Shown: positions 16,105 to 24,763, counted from the stretch's first letter. The stretch: 32,922 nucleotides of DNA from Kiritimatiellia bacterium (GCA_017458625.1 JAFTAH010000082.1:1-32922); one strand, 5' to 3'. Made by a program: numbers and translations. The notes: generated from the letters alone by a model not told the origin.

Positions 16105-16623
16105 TTATTCCGCCGCAGGAACCTCAGAAGCGGCAGCGGCCTCCTTGGCGGCTTCCTTGGCGGCCTTGCGGGCCTCGCGCTTGGCCTTCAGCTCGGCCTT
16201 GCGGGCCTCCTTGGCGGCTTCGGCGGGGTCAATGGCCTCGGCAGGCGCAGCCGGCTCGTCGGCGGGCTGCATTTCAACCCGCGAAGCCTTCCGGGCACGC
16301 CGCTTGAAGTGCCTGTCTCCGGCCTTCTCCTCGCAGCAAGGGGCCTTCTTCTCGCAGCAGGGCTTCTGTTCCTTGCAGCAGGGTTTCTGATCCTTGCAGC
16401 AGGGCTTCTGATCCTTGCAGCAGGGTTTCCCCTCCTGGCAACAGGCCTTCTGTTCCTTGCAGCAGGGCTTCTCGGCCTTGCAGCAGTCCTTCGGGGCCTT
16501 CTTGCAGGGCTTTTCGCAGGCGGGCTTGTCGCACGCCTTGGCCTTGCCGTCAGGGCAGGTGGAGCAGCAGCCGGACAGCACGGCGGCGACCAGCAGCGCG
16601 ATAAGCAGATAGAATTTCTTCAT
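16105..16623 (-). CDS. Lipoprotein with Cys-Cys heptad repeats
   Basis: A 172-residue predicted lipoprotein of unknown function. Residues 1-18 are a lipoprotein signal peptide with lipobox VLSG-C19. Residues 45-100 hold eight Cys-Cys pairs at 47, 54, 61, 68, 75, 82, 89 and 96, an exact seven-residue period with consensus KPCCK(D/E)Q. Further cysteines lie at 20, 23, 31, 36 and 40. The C-terminal 50 residues are Lys/Ala/Glu-rich and should form a charged helix. The start has a GAAAGGA ribosome-binding site, and the gene has its own terminator, so it is a real single-gene unit. A periplasmic metal-binding protein or a disulfide-cross-linked wall component would both fit. I know no named family with this repeat. 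Confidence 0.85.
   Translation of the reverse strand: MKKFYLLIALLVAAVLSGCCSTCPDGKAKACDKPACEKPCKKAPKDCCKAEKPCCKEQKACCQEGKPCCKDQKPCCKDQKPCCKEQKPCCEKKAPCCEEKAGDRHFKRRARKASRVEMQPADEPAAPAEAIDPAEAAKEARKAELKAKREARKAAKEAAKEAAAASEVPAAE
16324..16491 (-). repeat. 21-bp coding tandem repeat in the lipoprotein gene
   Basis: Eight units of 21 bases encode the Cys-Cys heptads. The central units differ by only a few bases, so the array looks recently expanded. Copy-number change would keep the reading frame. Confidence 0.85.
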
Positions 16624-16850
16624 GGGTGTCCTTTCGTTTGGATGTCTCCATTCTACCCGAGAATGGGCTGAACGCAATTCCCAAAATCGCCCCTGCGGAC
16701 GTGCGGCCAATTGCCCCCGTCCCGGGAACTCACGCCACACAGAAAGATGCCGCGAATCCCTTTTATTTTTCGTAAACTCACGCCCTTTTCCCGCTCCATC
16801 CGACCGTCGACCGTCGACTGTCGACTGTCACCCCCTGCGCGTCATTCGTC
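16624..16850. other. Spacer between the lipoprotein gene and the rho control region
   Basis: No gene is supported here. The lipoprotein ribosome-binding site is at its left edge. CGTAAACTCAC at 16771-16781 recurs inverted at 21338-21348, beyond the rho-VWA unit. A heptamer array follows at 16802-16829. Confidence 0.6.
16802..16829. repeat. Heptamer tandem repeat upstream of rho
   Basis: GACCGTC occurs twice, then GACTGTC twice, with no gaps. A related phrase, CCGACCGTTGGCTGCCGACTG, lies in the spacer after the VWA gene near 21298-21318. Confidence 0.8.
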
Positions 16851-16851
16851 C

Positions 16852-16942
16852 TTTTTCCAGACAATGGAAGTGTGTTTCGCCACTTTTCCAGACAATGGAA
16901 ACATGTTTCAGCCATTTTTCCAGACAATGGAAGTATGTTTTC
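16852..16942. promoter_or_regulatory. Three phased palindromic repeats upstream of rho
   Basis: TTTTCCAGACAATGGAA occurs three times, with CCAGAC starting at 16857, 16888 and 16920, that is 31 and 32 bases apart. Each unit is itself an inverted repeat, TTCCA and TGGAA around GACAA (TTTCCA and TGGAAA in the middle copy). Three helical turns are about 31.5 bp, so all three would face the same side of the helix. The last ends 26 bases before the -35 box of the rho promoter, the position of an activator array. Confidence 0.75.
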
Positions 16943-16957
16943 GCGGCAAAATTGGAG

Positions 16958-16986
16958 TTGAAATGGGGGCTGGGGAAGGGTATAAG
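16958..16986 (+). promoter_or_regulatory. Candidate rho promoter
   Basis: TTGAAA at 16958-16963 and TATAAG at 16981-16986 are separated by exactly 17 bases. The transcript would have a leader of about 185 bases before the rho start. Long leaders are common for rho because the protein attenuates its own mRNA, but I see no defined attenuator hairpin. Confidence 0.65.
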
Positions 16987-17177
16987 GAGGGCCGTTGCGA
17001 GCGGGCAAGGACCGCAGCAAGGCTCCAGGGCCGTCCCCGGCCGCATGGAAAATCGGGATTAGAATTGGCCGCAGTGGGAAACGGCTGGAGCTTCCACAGG
17101 AAATCATTTGGACCGGCACTCGGCCCTCTCAGCGTAGAGCAGGAACAGGAACCGGTCGCCCAACCAGGAGATGCATC

Positions 17178-19439
17178 ATGGCTGAAACTGCCAAACCTCG
17201 TAGAACCCGCAAGTCTTCTTCCCCCACGGCCGACGCCGTGGCCACTGGTGCCAGCACGGACATGCCGGCTGTCGAGCCGGCCGCCGTCGTGGAACCCACC
17301 GCCCCGACCTCCCCAGCTACGGACGCGGCCGCTCCCACCGCCGAACCAGAGGCCACAGCCGCCCCGGCCGCCCCGGTCAAACGTCCCCGCAGCCGTTCCA
17401 AGAAGGCTCGTCCGGCAGCAGACGAGGCCGCGCCCAAGCCGGTGGCCGTGAAGCTTCCGCCGAGCCTTCTGGGCACGACGATCGGGAGCGGCATGGAGTT
17501 TCGTCCAGGCGCCGCTGACAATCCTCCCCTGCCGCCGCCAGTGGCCGCCGAGGAGCGCCAGGAGCCTGTGGAAAAGCCGATGACGGAGGCCATTGCACCC
17601 GCCCCGGAACCTTCGGAAGCGGCCCCGCAGCCGCGCCCGGTCCATCCGCCGCTGCCGACCCCGCCCTCCACGTTGCCGCAGATGTCCCAGGGTTCGTTCT
17701 CGTTCGGGGGCGACGCGGACGAATCGCCTGCACCGCGCGACAATGTCTCCGCGACGGCCGACGAGATTTTCGGGGCGCGTGCCCAGCCGTCGCAGGGCGG
17801 CGGCCAGCAGGGCCAGCGCCATTTTCCGCCCGGCGAACCGGTCGGCTTCAACGGCTTCGGCAACGGAGCGTCCTCCGGCAACAACGGCGGCAACAACGGC
17901 GAGCGTCGCCTGTCGCGCCGCGAACGCTGGCTGGAGCGGCGTCGCGAACGACAGCAGGCCCGCGAAGCCCAGAATGGCGGCTTTGGCAACCGGCAGTTCG
18001 GCAATAACGGGCGCGATGGCCGCCGGGACCGCTTCGGCAACAACAACGGCATGAACGGCGGGCGCGACAATCGCCCCCAGCGCCAGCTCACGCCCGAGGA
18101 ACAGGCCCAGCGCGATGCCCAGCGGGCCGCCGCCCAGGCCGCCGCCGCCGCCCAGGCGGAGGAACGCGCCAAGCTCGCCCTCCCCCTCAAGCTCAACGAC
18201 CTCCAGTCGCTCCAGATGTCCCAGCTACGGCAGCTGGCAGAGCATTTCCAGCTCGCGGACGTGAACGTCTACCGCAAGCATGAGTGGATTTTCGAAATCC
18301 TCAAGGCCAACGCCCGTTGCGGCGGCACGGCCAGCGCGATCGGCGTCGTGGATCTCGTGCAGACGACGCACGGTCTTCTGCGATCGCCGGAAAATAACTA
18401 TGCGGCCTCGCCGGACGACGTGTATCTCGGCACCCAGCAGGTCCGCCAGTGGGGCCTCCGCACCGGCGACATGGTCGAGGCCCAGCTCCGCCCGCCACGC
18501 GACAAGGAGCGTTTCTTCGCCGTCGACCGCATCGTCAAGCTCAACGGCGTCCTCCCCACGTCCGCGCGCGACGTCATTCCCTTCGAGAACCTGCGCCCGG
18601 TCTTCCCCGACCAGCGCCTCCGCCTCGAGGTCAACAGCCACAACAACGTCAACATGCGCGTCATGGATCTGCTCACGCCCATCGGCAAGGGCCAGCGCGG
18701 CCTTATCGTCGCCCCCCCGCGCACCGGCAAAACCGTCCTCATGCAGATGATTGCGAACTCCATCTCGGAAAACAATCCCGAGGTGCGGCTGATCATCCTG
18801 CTCATCGACGAACGGCCCGAGGAGGTCACCGACATGGAGCGCAACACCAAGGCGGAAGTCATCAGCTCCACCTTCGACGAAGCCCCCGAACGCCATGCCC
18901 AGATCGCCGAGCTCGTCATCGAGATGGCCAAGCGCGAGGTCGAGCACGGCAAGGACGTCGTCATCCTGCTCGACTCCATCACGCGCCTCGCCCGCGCCTA
19001 CAACACGACCGCCCCCCATAGCGGCCGGATCATGTCCGGCGGCATCGACGCCAACGCCATGCACATGCCCAAGAAGTTCTTCGGCGCGGCCCGCAACATC
19101 GAGGGCGGCGGCAGCCTGACCATCATCGCCACGGCGCTGGTCGACACCGGCTCGCGCATGGACGAGGTCATCTTCGAGGAGTTCAAGGGCACCGGCAACA
19201 TGGAGGTCTGCCTCGACCGTTCGCTCGTCGACAAGCGCATCTTCCCGGCCATCAACATCGAGCAGTCGGGCACGCGCAAGGAGGAGCTGCTCACCTATCC
19301 GGACGAGCTTTCGCGCATCTGGACGCTTCGCAAGGCGCTCAGCGGCGTGCCCTCCACCGAGGCGATGGAGCTGCTCATCGGCCGTCTCAAGAAGACGCGC
19401 AAGAACGCGGAATTTTTGATGACAATGCAGGGAATGTAG
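17178..19439 (+). CDS. rho: Transcription termination factor Rho with long disordered N-terminal extension
   Basis: A 753-residue ATP-dependent RNA helicase that ends transcription; E. coli Rho has 419. The first 335 residues are an extension. Part one (about 1-240) is Ala/Pro/Glu-rich with Lys/Arg clusters. Part two (about 240-320) is Gly/Asn/Arg-rich with repeated GNNG and RRER phrases. The core then starts at [12 protein letters not shown]. It has the cold-shock RNA-binding domain (about 350-470), the P-loop [10 protein letters not shown] near residue 515, the Walker B segment [16 protein letters not shown], the Q-loop region [10 protein letters not shown] and the R-loop region [11 protein letters not shown]. 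The catalytic core looks intact. Such inserts are known in Rho from Actinobacteria and Bacteroidetes, where they bind RNA or drive condensates. The start has AGGAG seven bases upstream. Confidence 0.97.
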   Translation: MAETAKPRRTRKSSSPTADAVATGASTDMPAVEPAAVVEPTAPTSPATDAAAPTAEPEATAAPAAPVKRPRSRSKKARPAADEAAPKPVAVKLPPSLLGTTIGSGMEFRPGAADNPPLPPPVAAEERQEPVEKPMTEAIAPAPEPSEAAPQPRPVHPPLPTPPSTLPQMSQGSFSFGGDADESPAPRDNVSATADEIFGARAQPSQGGGQQGQRHFPPGEPVGFNGFGNGASSGNNGGNNGERRLSRRERWLERRRERQQAREAQNGGFGNRQFGNNGRDGRRDRFGNNNGMNGGRDNRPQRQLTPEEQAQRDAQRAAAQAAAAAQAEERAKLALPLKLNDLQSLQMSQLRQLAEHFQLADVNVYRKHEWIFEILKANARCGGTASAIGVVDLVQTTHGLLRSPENNYAASPDDVYLGTQQVRQWGLRTGDMVEAQLRPPRDKERFFAVDRIVKLNGVLPTSARDVIPFENLRPVFPDQRLRLEVNSHNNVNMRVMDLLTPIGKGQRGLIVAPPRTGKTVLMQMIANSISENNPEVRLIILLIDERPEEVTDMERNTKAEVISSTFDEAPERHAQIAELVIEMAKREVEHGKDVVILLDSITRLARAYNTTAPHSGRIMSGGIDANAMHMPKKFFGAARNIEGGGSLTIIATALVDTGSRMDEVIFEEFKGTGNMEVCLDRSLVDKRIFPAINIEQSGTRKEELLTYPDELSRIWTLRKALSGVPSTEAMELLIGRLKKTRKNAEFLMTMQGM

Positions 19440-19469
19440 CGTATTGTCGTGGGCCGGAAGAATCGCCCC

Positions 19470-21242
19470 ATGAGCCTCAAGATTCCGCCCCCAACGCCCG
19501 CCTACGCCACGCCGCGCCCGCCGTGGAGCCGCGTGGCGTGGTTCGTGGCCGCGCTGGCCATCTCCCTGGGCCTGCACGGCTGGCTCTGGACCGAGCTGCC
19601 CGCGCTGCCCGTCGGCCGCATCACCCTCCGCGAACGCCCCCTCCGCACCCAGACGGAGCCCATGCGCCTCGACAAGGTCCAGCCCCTCCCCGACCTCTCC
19701 CCCTACGTCCAGCCCGCCCGCTTCCGCCCCGAGAACCCCGACGCCTTCCAGAAGGTCGCCGAACGCCAGGACGACCTCCTGGGCGAGTTCATCAAGGCCG
19801 AAGCCGATCGCCCCTACGCCGTGCCCGATCCCGCCCCCGTCGCCCGCCCGCAGGACATTGTCCCGGAAGACGCCTTCGCCGCCACGCCCGAGGCCTACCG
19901 CCAGGAAGTCCTCGAGATTGAGCAGAAGCTCGCCTCCGACGAGCTGGCCGCCCTCCCCCGCCGCGTCGAACCCGCTGTCACGCGCGTCCAGGGCGCCCCC
20001 GACGTGACCCTGGCCGCCTCCGCCGCCGAGATTGCCACCGCCGCCCTCGCCGCCACTGGCCCGGGCCAGCCGTCCGCCCTCCCGCTGCCCGGCGACGTAC
20101 CGCAACCCACCCCGCTCCCGCCACAGGACACCGCCGTCCTCCAGTCGCTTCCCACCGTCGAGGCCACGACCCTCTTCGAGGCCGACCGCGAAGCCCTCGC
20201 CGCCGAGCCTGCGGACGAAATCTCCGACATCACCCCCATCGAGGACCGCCTCGCCCTCCATACCACGACCTTCCGCGACGCCTCCGAGGATGCCCTCTAC
20301 TTCCAGGTCCAGATCAGCCGCAGCGCCGAACGCGCCCTCCCCGTCCTCCCCAAGGACATCCTCCTCGTCCAGGACTGCTCCGAATCCATCACCCGCAGCA
20401 AGCTCGACTACTTCAAGGAGGCCCTCGAGACCTACCTGCGCACGCTGACCACCGTCGACCGCTTCAACATCATGCGCTACGACGAGTCGGCCACCCTCTG
20501 CTTCCCCGACTGGGCCCCCGCCACCGCCGAAAACCTCACCGAAGGCGCCCGCTTCGTCCGCTCCATGCGGCTCCACGGCAAGACCGACCTCTACGCCTCG
20601 CTCCAGCAGATCCTCCACCTTTCGCGCGACCCGGCCCGCCCGATGCTCGTCCTGCTGCTCACCGACGGCCGCCCCACCATGGGCCTGATGGACAACTCCG
20701 ACATCATCTCCCGCTTCTCCCGCCTCAACGGCGGCAATGTCTCCGTCTTCACCATCGGCGCCGGCGACAACGTCAACGGCTTCCTCCTCGACATGCTCGC
20801 CCAGGACAACCGCGGCGGCACCTGGACCGGCACCGACCGGGCCCAGATCCCCGACCTGGCCGCCACCGCCTCCCGCGAGCTCGCCCGCCCCTGCCTCATG
20901 AACCTCACCTACCGCATGGGCGGCAACCTCCGCGCCGAGATCTATCCCCCCGCCCTCACCCACCTCTACGTCGACCGCCCCCTCACCCTTGTCGGCCGCG
21001 CCCCGCTCGACGCCGCCGAGGGCGTCCTCCAGGTCGTCGGCACCAGCGGCGGCCAGACCTTCGACATGGTGTTCCCCGTCAGCCTCCAGGACGCCACCCC
21101 CGGCAACTCGGACATCCGCCGCCAGTGGGCCCAGCAGAAGATCTACGCCATCCTGAACGCGAACCTCGACGCCCGCACCCCCGCCGCCGAGGCCGAAGCC
21201 CGCGCCCTTGCCGAAAAATACCACGTTCCCCTCGGCTGGTAG
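19470..21242 (+). CDS. Membrane-anchored von Willebrand factor A domain protein
   Basis: A 590-residue protein with one N-terminal membrane helix (about residues 22-41) after a short cytoplasmic stretch, so the bulk is periplasmic. Residues 45-270 are Pro/Ala/Glu-rich and probably a flexible spacer. A VWA domain runs from about 298 to 480, with the metal-ion-dependent adhesion motif DCSES near residue 302 and the later LLTDGRPTMG strand. A C-terminal beta-rich region ends in a charged helix. The layout resembles BatA/inter-alpha-trypsin-inhibitor-like VWA proteins, but no partner genes (MoxR ATPase) are nearby. It starts 30 bases after the rho stop with no terminator between, so it is probably read from the rho promoter. 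Its ligand cannot be inferred. Confidence 0.85.
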   Translation: MSLKIPPPTPAYATPRPPWSRVAWFVAALAISLGLHGWLWTELPALPVGRITLRERPLRTQTEPMRLDKVQPLPDLSPYVQPARFRPENPDAFQKVAERQDDLLGEFIKAEADRPYAVPDPAPVARPQDIVPEDAFAATPEAYRQEVLEIEQKLASDELAALPRRVEPAVTRVQGAPDVTLAASAAEIATAALAATGPGQPSALPLPGDVPQPTPLPPQDTAVLQSLPTVEATTLFEADREALAAEPADEISDITPIEDRLALHTTTFRDASEDALYFQVQISRSAERALPVLPKDILLVQDCSESITRSKLDYFKEALETYLRTLTTVDRFNIMRYDESATLCFPDWAPATAENLTEGARFVRSMRLHGKTDLYASLQQILHLSRDPARPMLVLLLTDGRPTMGLMDNSDIISRFSRLNGGNVSVFTIGAGDNVNGFLLDMLAQDNRGGTWTGTDRAQIPDLAATASRELARPCLMNLTYRMGGNLRAEIYPPALTHLYVDRPLTLVGRAPLDAAEGVLQVVGTSGGQTFDMVFPVSLQDATPGNSDIRRQWAQQKIYAILNANLDARTPAAEAEARALAEKYHVPLGW

Positions 21243-21337
21243 CCCCCCCTCCCGCCCCCCATCTCCCTCCCCTCTTGGCAGCTCGCTCTCGCCTGCCGAC
21301 CGTTGGCTGCCGACTGTCTTCCCTCCCCAAAAATGCT

Positions 21338-21348
21338 GTGAGTTTACG
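21338..21348 (+). repeat. GTGAGTTTACG, inverted partner of 16771-16781
   Basis: These 11 bases are the exact reverse complement of CGTAAACTCAC at 16771-16781, so the pair brackets the rho-VWA unit. The match continues weakly into A-rich flanks on both sides. The rest of the 21243-21421 spacer holds no gene. Confidence 0.5.
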
Positions 21349-21421
21349 TAAAAGACACGGCTTTATGCGCACTTTTGCGCTTGATTCCCCTCTGCCTCCG
21401 TCCCCCGAAAAGCTCCCCCGC

Positions 21422-22477
21422 TTATGAGGCGGGGAAGGGTGGCGGCACCGGGTTGCCGGGAAAGGGGGCGGCACTGGAGAAGTCCGGAAGAAAAGGATCG
21501 GGCGTCGTGGCCGCAGGCCCCGGCGGGATGGAGCCGAGAGGCTGGATGAAGACATTCTCGAAACCGAGGGATTCGGCCGCGTCTATGACCTGGTTGTACT
21601 CGGTCGGATCAAGGGCGCGATTCCAGGGGGCTCCGCGCCGGATGGCGGCAGGCGTGGGCGTGTATTGCGACATGAGCGATAGCGGCAGCAGCGGCCCAAA
21701 CTCGCGGCGGAGCAAGGCGAGGAGTTCCAGCGAATCCTCCGCATGCCCGGGCAGGACGAGATGGCGGACGAGCAGTCCTTCGCGGGCGGGCGTGGTCCCC
21801 GACGGGTCGAACGGCGTCAGGAAGCCTTTCGCCCCCAGGATGCGGTCAAGCGCGCGCAGGGCAATCTCCGGATACCGGGCATCCCCCATCACCTCGGCAG
21901 CCAACGCAGGGGAGCAGAACTTGAAGTCCGGGAGAAAGATGTCGCAGGTGGCCAGGGCGCGGTCGAGCAGGGCCTCGGCATGGTAGCCCGACGAATTGAA
22001 GAGAAATGGCAGCGTGGCGCCATCGCGGTCGCGCAAGCGCCGGCACAGCGCCTCGACATGCGGCCAGACATGATCCGGCGTGACGAAGTTGAGGTTGACG
22101 GCATGTTCCGCGATGAGGCGCAGCGCCATGTCATGGAACTGGTCGTCGGTGACGGGGTGCCCTAGGCCATCCGGCAGGGAAATCTGCGCGTTCTGGCAAA
22201 AAAAGCAGTGGCACGGGCAACCGGAAAAGAAGAACGCCCCGGAGCCATAGGCCCCCGTGAAGCAGGGTTCCTCTCCGAAATGGCGGCCATAGGAGGCGAT
22301 GCGGAGGGTGGAGGATTCGCCGCAGAAGCCGGCGGCACGGTCGCGGGCCGCCCCGCAACGACGCGGACACAGCGCACAGCCATCGTCAAAGACGACAGGA
22401 AACGCGTCGTCCGCCGCGCCCGGCGCGGTAGCCCCTGGCACCAGGGGAGCAGGAGATGGGGTGGAGGCGACATCCAT
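21422..22477 (-). CDS. Radical SAM protein related to pyruvate formate-lyase activase (PflX-like)
   Basis: A 351-residue radical SAM enzyme. The SAM-cluster motif C-x3-C-x2-C is seen as GCPCHCFFCQN near residues 86-96. Ahead of it lies a cysteine-rich head, CALCPRRCGAARDRAAGFCG (residues 34-53), the hallmark of the uncharacterised PflX-type family (COG1313) as opposed to true activases. Later family phrases are FLFNSSGYH and PDFKFCSP. The last 25 residues are Pro-rich. Members are thought to install glycyl or other radicals or to modify proteins, but the substrate is unknown, and no glycyl-radical enzyme gene is in this window. It is divergent from adk with a 125-base spacer. Confidence 0.85.
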   Translation of the reverse strand: MDVASTPSPAPLVPGATAPGAADDAFPVVFDDGCALCPRRCGAARDRAAGFCGESSTLRIASYGRHFGEEPCFTGAYGSGAFFFSGCPCHCFFCQNAQISLPDGLGHPVTDDQFHDMALRLIAEHAVNLNFVTPDHVWPHVEALCRRLRDRDGATLPFLFNSSGYHAEALLDRALATCDIFLPDFKFCSPALAAEVMGDARYPEIALRALDRILGAKGFLTPFDPSGTTPAREGLLVRHLVLPGHAEDSLELLALLRREFGPLLPLSLMSQYTPTPAAIRRGAPWNRALDPTEYNQVIDAAESLGFENVFIQPLGSIPPGPAATTPDPFLPDFSSAAPFPGNPVPPPFPAS

Positions 22478-22602
22478 ACGCCGCAGAGGATAGGACCGCG
22501 AGCGACGATAGGCAAAAGGAAAAAATGTCGCAACGGCGGTTTTTCCTTGAGACAGACGGGCGTGCGCGGCAAAATACCTAGCACAAACAGAAAGGCACGC
22601 GC

Positions 22603-23247
22603 ATGAAGGCTATCGTATTGCTGGGGGCTCCGGGGGCAGGTAAAGGCACGCTCGCCGAGGCCGTCCGCGACCAGGCTGGGTTCCAACACATTTCCACCGG
22701 CGACATTCTCCGCGCCGCCGTCCGCGACCAGACCCCTACCGGGCTCGAGGCCAAGAAATTCATGGACGCCGGCGAGCTCGTCCCCGACTCCGTCATCATG
22801 CGACTCGTCGAGGAACGGATTGCCCAGGGCGGCCCCGAGGACAAGTTCATGTTCGACGGCTTCCCCCGCACGCTGGCCCAGGCCGAAATGTTCGATGCCA
22901 CGCTGGCCAAGCTGGATGCCTCGGTCTCGCAGGTCTTCCTGCTGGAGGTCAGTCCCGAGGCCATCGTCAAACGCCTCGGCGGCCGCCGCATCTGCCGGGG
23001 TTGCGGCGCGGTCTACAACATCGCCTTCATCCCCCCCAAGCAAGATGGCGTCTGCGACAGCTGCGGCGGCGAGCTCTACCAGCGCGACGACGACAAGGAG
23101 GCCACCGTCCTCAACCGTCTCGAGGTCTACAACCGCCAGACGGCCAGCCTCGTCGACTTCTACGACAAGAAGGGCGTCCTCGTCCGCGTCAATGCCGCCG
23201 GCACGCCCCAGGAAGCCGTCCGCGACATGCTCTCCAAGCTCCGCTAG
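22603..23247 (+). CDS. adk: Adenylate kinase with zinc-binding lid
   Basis: A 214-residue enzyme that interconverts ATP and AMP with two ADP. The P-loop GAPGAGKGT is at residues 8-16, the AMP-binding STGD at 31-34, and FDGFPRT at 84-90. The lid carries four cysteines, C131, C134, C151 and C154, which form the structural zinc site found in many bacterial adenylate kinases but not in E. coli. Length is standard. The ATG is preceded by AAAGG at about eight bases. It is the first gene of a rightward run that continues through a small membrane protein to hypA and hypB. Confidence 0.98.
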   Translation: MKAIVLLGAPGAGKGTLAEAVRDQAGFQHISTGDILRAAVRDQTPTGLEAKKFMDAGELVPDSVIMRLVEERIAQGGPEDKFMFDGFPRTLAQAEMFDATLAKLDASVSQVFLLEVSPEAIVKRLGGRRICRGCGAVYNIAFIPPKQDGVCDSCGGELYQRDDDKEATVLNRLEVYNRQTASLVDFYDKKGVLVRVNAAGTPQEAVRDMLSKLR

Positions 23248-23279
23248 CGACCCGCCGTAGTCCCTGTTCCCGTTCCACC

Positions 23280-23630
23280 ATGCGCCTGCGCAATATCTAT
23301 ATGGTGATACGCGTCGTGGCGTATCTGCTGTCCCTGTCGGGGGTCTTCCTCTTCCTCCGCCACCGCCAGGACGCGGACACCCGCCTCGCCAGTATCGGCA
23401 CCTCCCTGCTGATGGCGGGCTGTCTTTGCTTCTTCATCTCCTACGCCCTGCGCATCTGGATGTCGATCCACCGCAAGAATGCCCGCGCGGAACACTTCCG
23501 GACCACCCTCCGCGACCCGGATCCGCTCGAGCCGCCGGAGAGCCCCGCATCCTCTGCGGGGGCCGAAAAACCGAACTCCCCGTCCTCCCCTCCCCTCCCC
23601 CCCTCCGACTCTTCCGCTCCGCAACCATGA
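23280..23630 (+). CDS. Small two-helix membrane protein of unknown function
   Basis: A 116-residue protein with two predicted membrane helices, about residues 8-24 and 38-58, joined by a short charged loop (RHRQDADTR). A cytoplasmic tail follows that becomes Pro/Ser-rich. I do not recognise a family. It lies 32 bases after adk and 13 before hypA on the same strand, which supports it as a real operon member. The larger frame that contains it extends back into adk and is not the true start. Confidence 0.65.
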   Translation: MRLRNIYMVIRVVAYLLSLSGVFLFLRHRQDADTRLASIGTSLLMAGCLCFFISYALRIWMSIHRKNARAEHFRTTLRDPDPLEPPESPASSAGAEKPNSPSSPPLPPSDSSAPQP

Positions 23631-23643
23631 GCTGGGGCTGCTG

Positions 23644-24009
23644 ATGCACGAGCTCGGCATCGTCGAGGGCTGGCTCTCCACCGCCCGGCAGGCCGCCGAC
23701 GGCCACCGCGTCAAGCGATGCCGCGTATCCGTCGGCGAACTGGCCGGCGTCGACTTCGGCGCCCTCGACTTCGCTTTCCAGGCCGCCGCCCCCCGCTTCC
23801 TGGGCACCGACCAGGCCCAGCTGGCCGTCACCCGCGTGCCGGCCAGGCTCCGCTGCGCCGGCCCCGGCGGCTGCGGCGCCGAATACGCCTTTGCGGAACA
23901 GGGTGCCATCTGCCCCCGCTGCGGAGCCACCACCCCAGAATGGATCAGCGGCCTCGAACTCCGCCTCGATTCGATTGTCATTGACGAACAGGAGCCCCCA
24001 AATGTGTGA
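23644..24009 (+). CDS. hypA: [NiFe]-hydrogenase maturation nickel metallochaperone HypA
   Basis: A 121-residue protein that hands nickel to the hydrogenase large subunit together with HypB. The start ATG gives the invariant MHELGIVE, where H2 binds nickel. The zinc-finger cysteines are C71, C77, C90 and C93 (CAGPGGC, then CPRCG); the first pair has five residues between instead of the usual two. An earlier in-frame start is possible but would bury the N-terminal nickel site, so 23644 is secure. hypB begins eight bases before its end. The other accessory genes (hypC, D, E, F) are not here. Confidence 0.93.
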   Translation: MHELGIVEGWLSTARQAADGHRVKRCRVSVGELAGVDFGALDFAFQAAAPRFLGTDQAQLAVTRVPARLRCAGPGGCGAEYAFAEQGAICPRCGATTPEWISGLELRLDSIVIDEQEPPNV

Positions 24010-24763
24010 GCATTGCGGTTGCGGACAACCCGGCACGAACCATCATCACCTGCATGACCATGGCCATTCCCATGGCCATTCCCATGGCCACGACCACAGC
24101 CATGCCCATCCCCACCCCACCGAGACCGAGATTCCCGTCATGGAGGATGCGCTGGCCCTCAACCAGCGCCTCGCCGACCAGAATCGCGGCTTCCTGCGCG
24201 CCAAGGGCATCAAGATGGTCAACCTGCTGTCCTCGCCGGGCTCGGGCAAGACCGAACTCCTGACGCAAACGCTGGCCGCCCTCGACGGCTCCGCCGCCAT
24301 CGTCGGCGACCTCCAGACCGATAACGACGCGCAACGCCTCCGCAAGTCCGGCCGCCCGGCCCTCCAGATCCAGACCGGCACCATGTGCCACCTTGATGCC
24401 CACGCCGTCGCTCACGCCCTCGACGACCTGCTCGCCCTGCCCGGAGCCGACACCATCAGGACGCTATTCATCGAAAATGTCGGCAATCTCGTCTGTCCGG
24501 CCGCCTTCGACCTGGGCGAAACCCTGCGCGTCACCTGCCTGTCCGTGACGGAAGGCGAGGACAAGCCCCTCAAGTATCCCCGCGCCTTCCTGTCGGCTGA
24601 CGCCATCGTGCTGACCAAGCTGGATCTCGCCGAGCCCTGTGGCTTCGACCGCGAGCTCTGCCTGGCAAACCTCCGCTACGTCAACCCGGACGCCCCCGTA
24701 TTCGAGACCTCCGCCCGCAACCCCGCCAGCCTGGCCTCCTGGATCGACTGGCTCGCGCAGTAA
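24002..24763 (+). CDS. hypB: [NiFe]-hydrogenase maturation GTPase HypB, His-rich nickel-storage form
   Basis: A 253-residue GTPase for nickel insertion. The N-terminus MCEHCGCG supplies the high-affinity nickel site (C2, C5, C7). Residues 14-38 are a His-rich stretch with twelve histidines, the nickel-storage form of HypB. The P-loop SSPGSGKTE is at residues 77-85. GTMCHLDA holds the Cys-His metal site at the GTPase dimer interface, and LTKLDL is the guanine-specificity motif. It overlaps hypA, so the two are coupled. The next gene is convergent and only seven bases away, with no terminator visible. Confidence 0.97.
   Translation: MCEHCGCGQPGTNHHHLHDHGHSHGHSHGHDHSHAHPHPTETEIPVMEDALALNQRLADQNRGFLRAKGIKMVNLLSSPGSGKTELLTQTLAALDGSAAIVGDLQTDNDAQRLRKSGRPALQIQTGTMCHLDAHAVAHALDDLLALPGADTIRTLFIENVGNLVCPAAFDLGETLRVTCLSVTEGEDKPLKYPRAFLSADAIVLTKLDLAEPCGFDRELCLANLRYVNPDAPVFETSARNPASLASWIDWLAQ

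Noticed and set aside
16852-16942. CRISPR array
   Set aside because: Only three short repeats with about 15-base gaps that are themselves similar, and no cas genes.
18225-21224. 999-codon open frame opposite rho and the VWA gene
   Set aside because: It spans two well-supported genes on the other strand and is Gly/Val/Asp low complexity.
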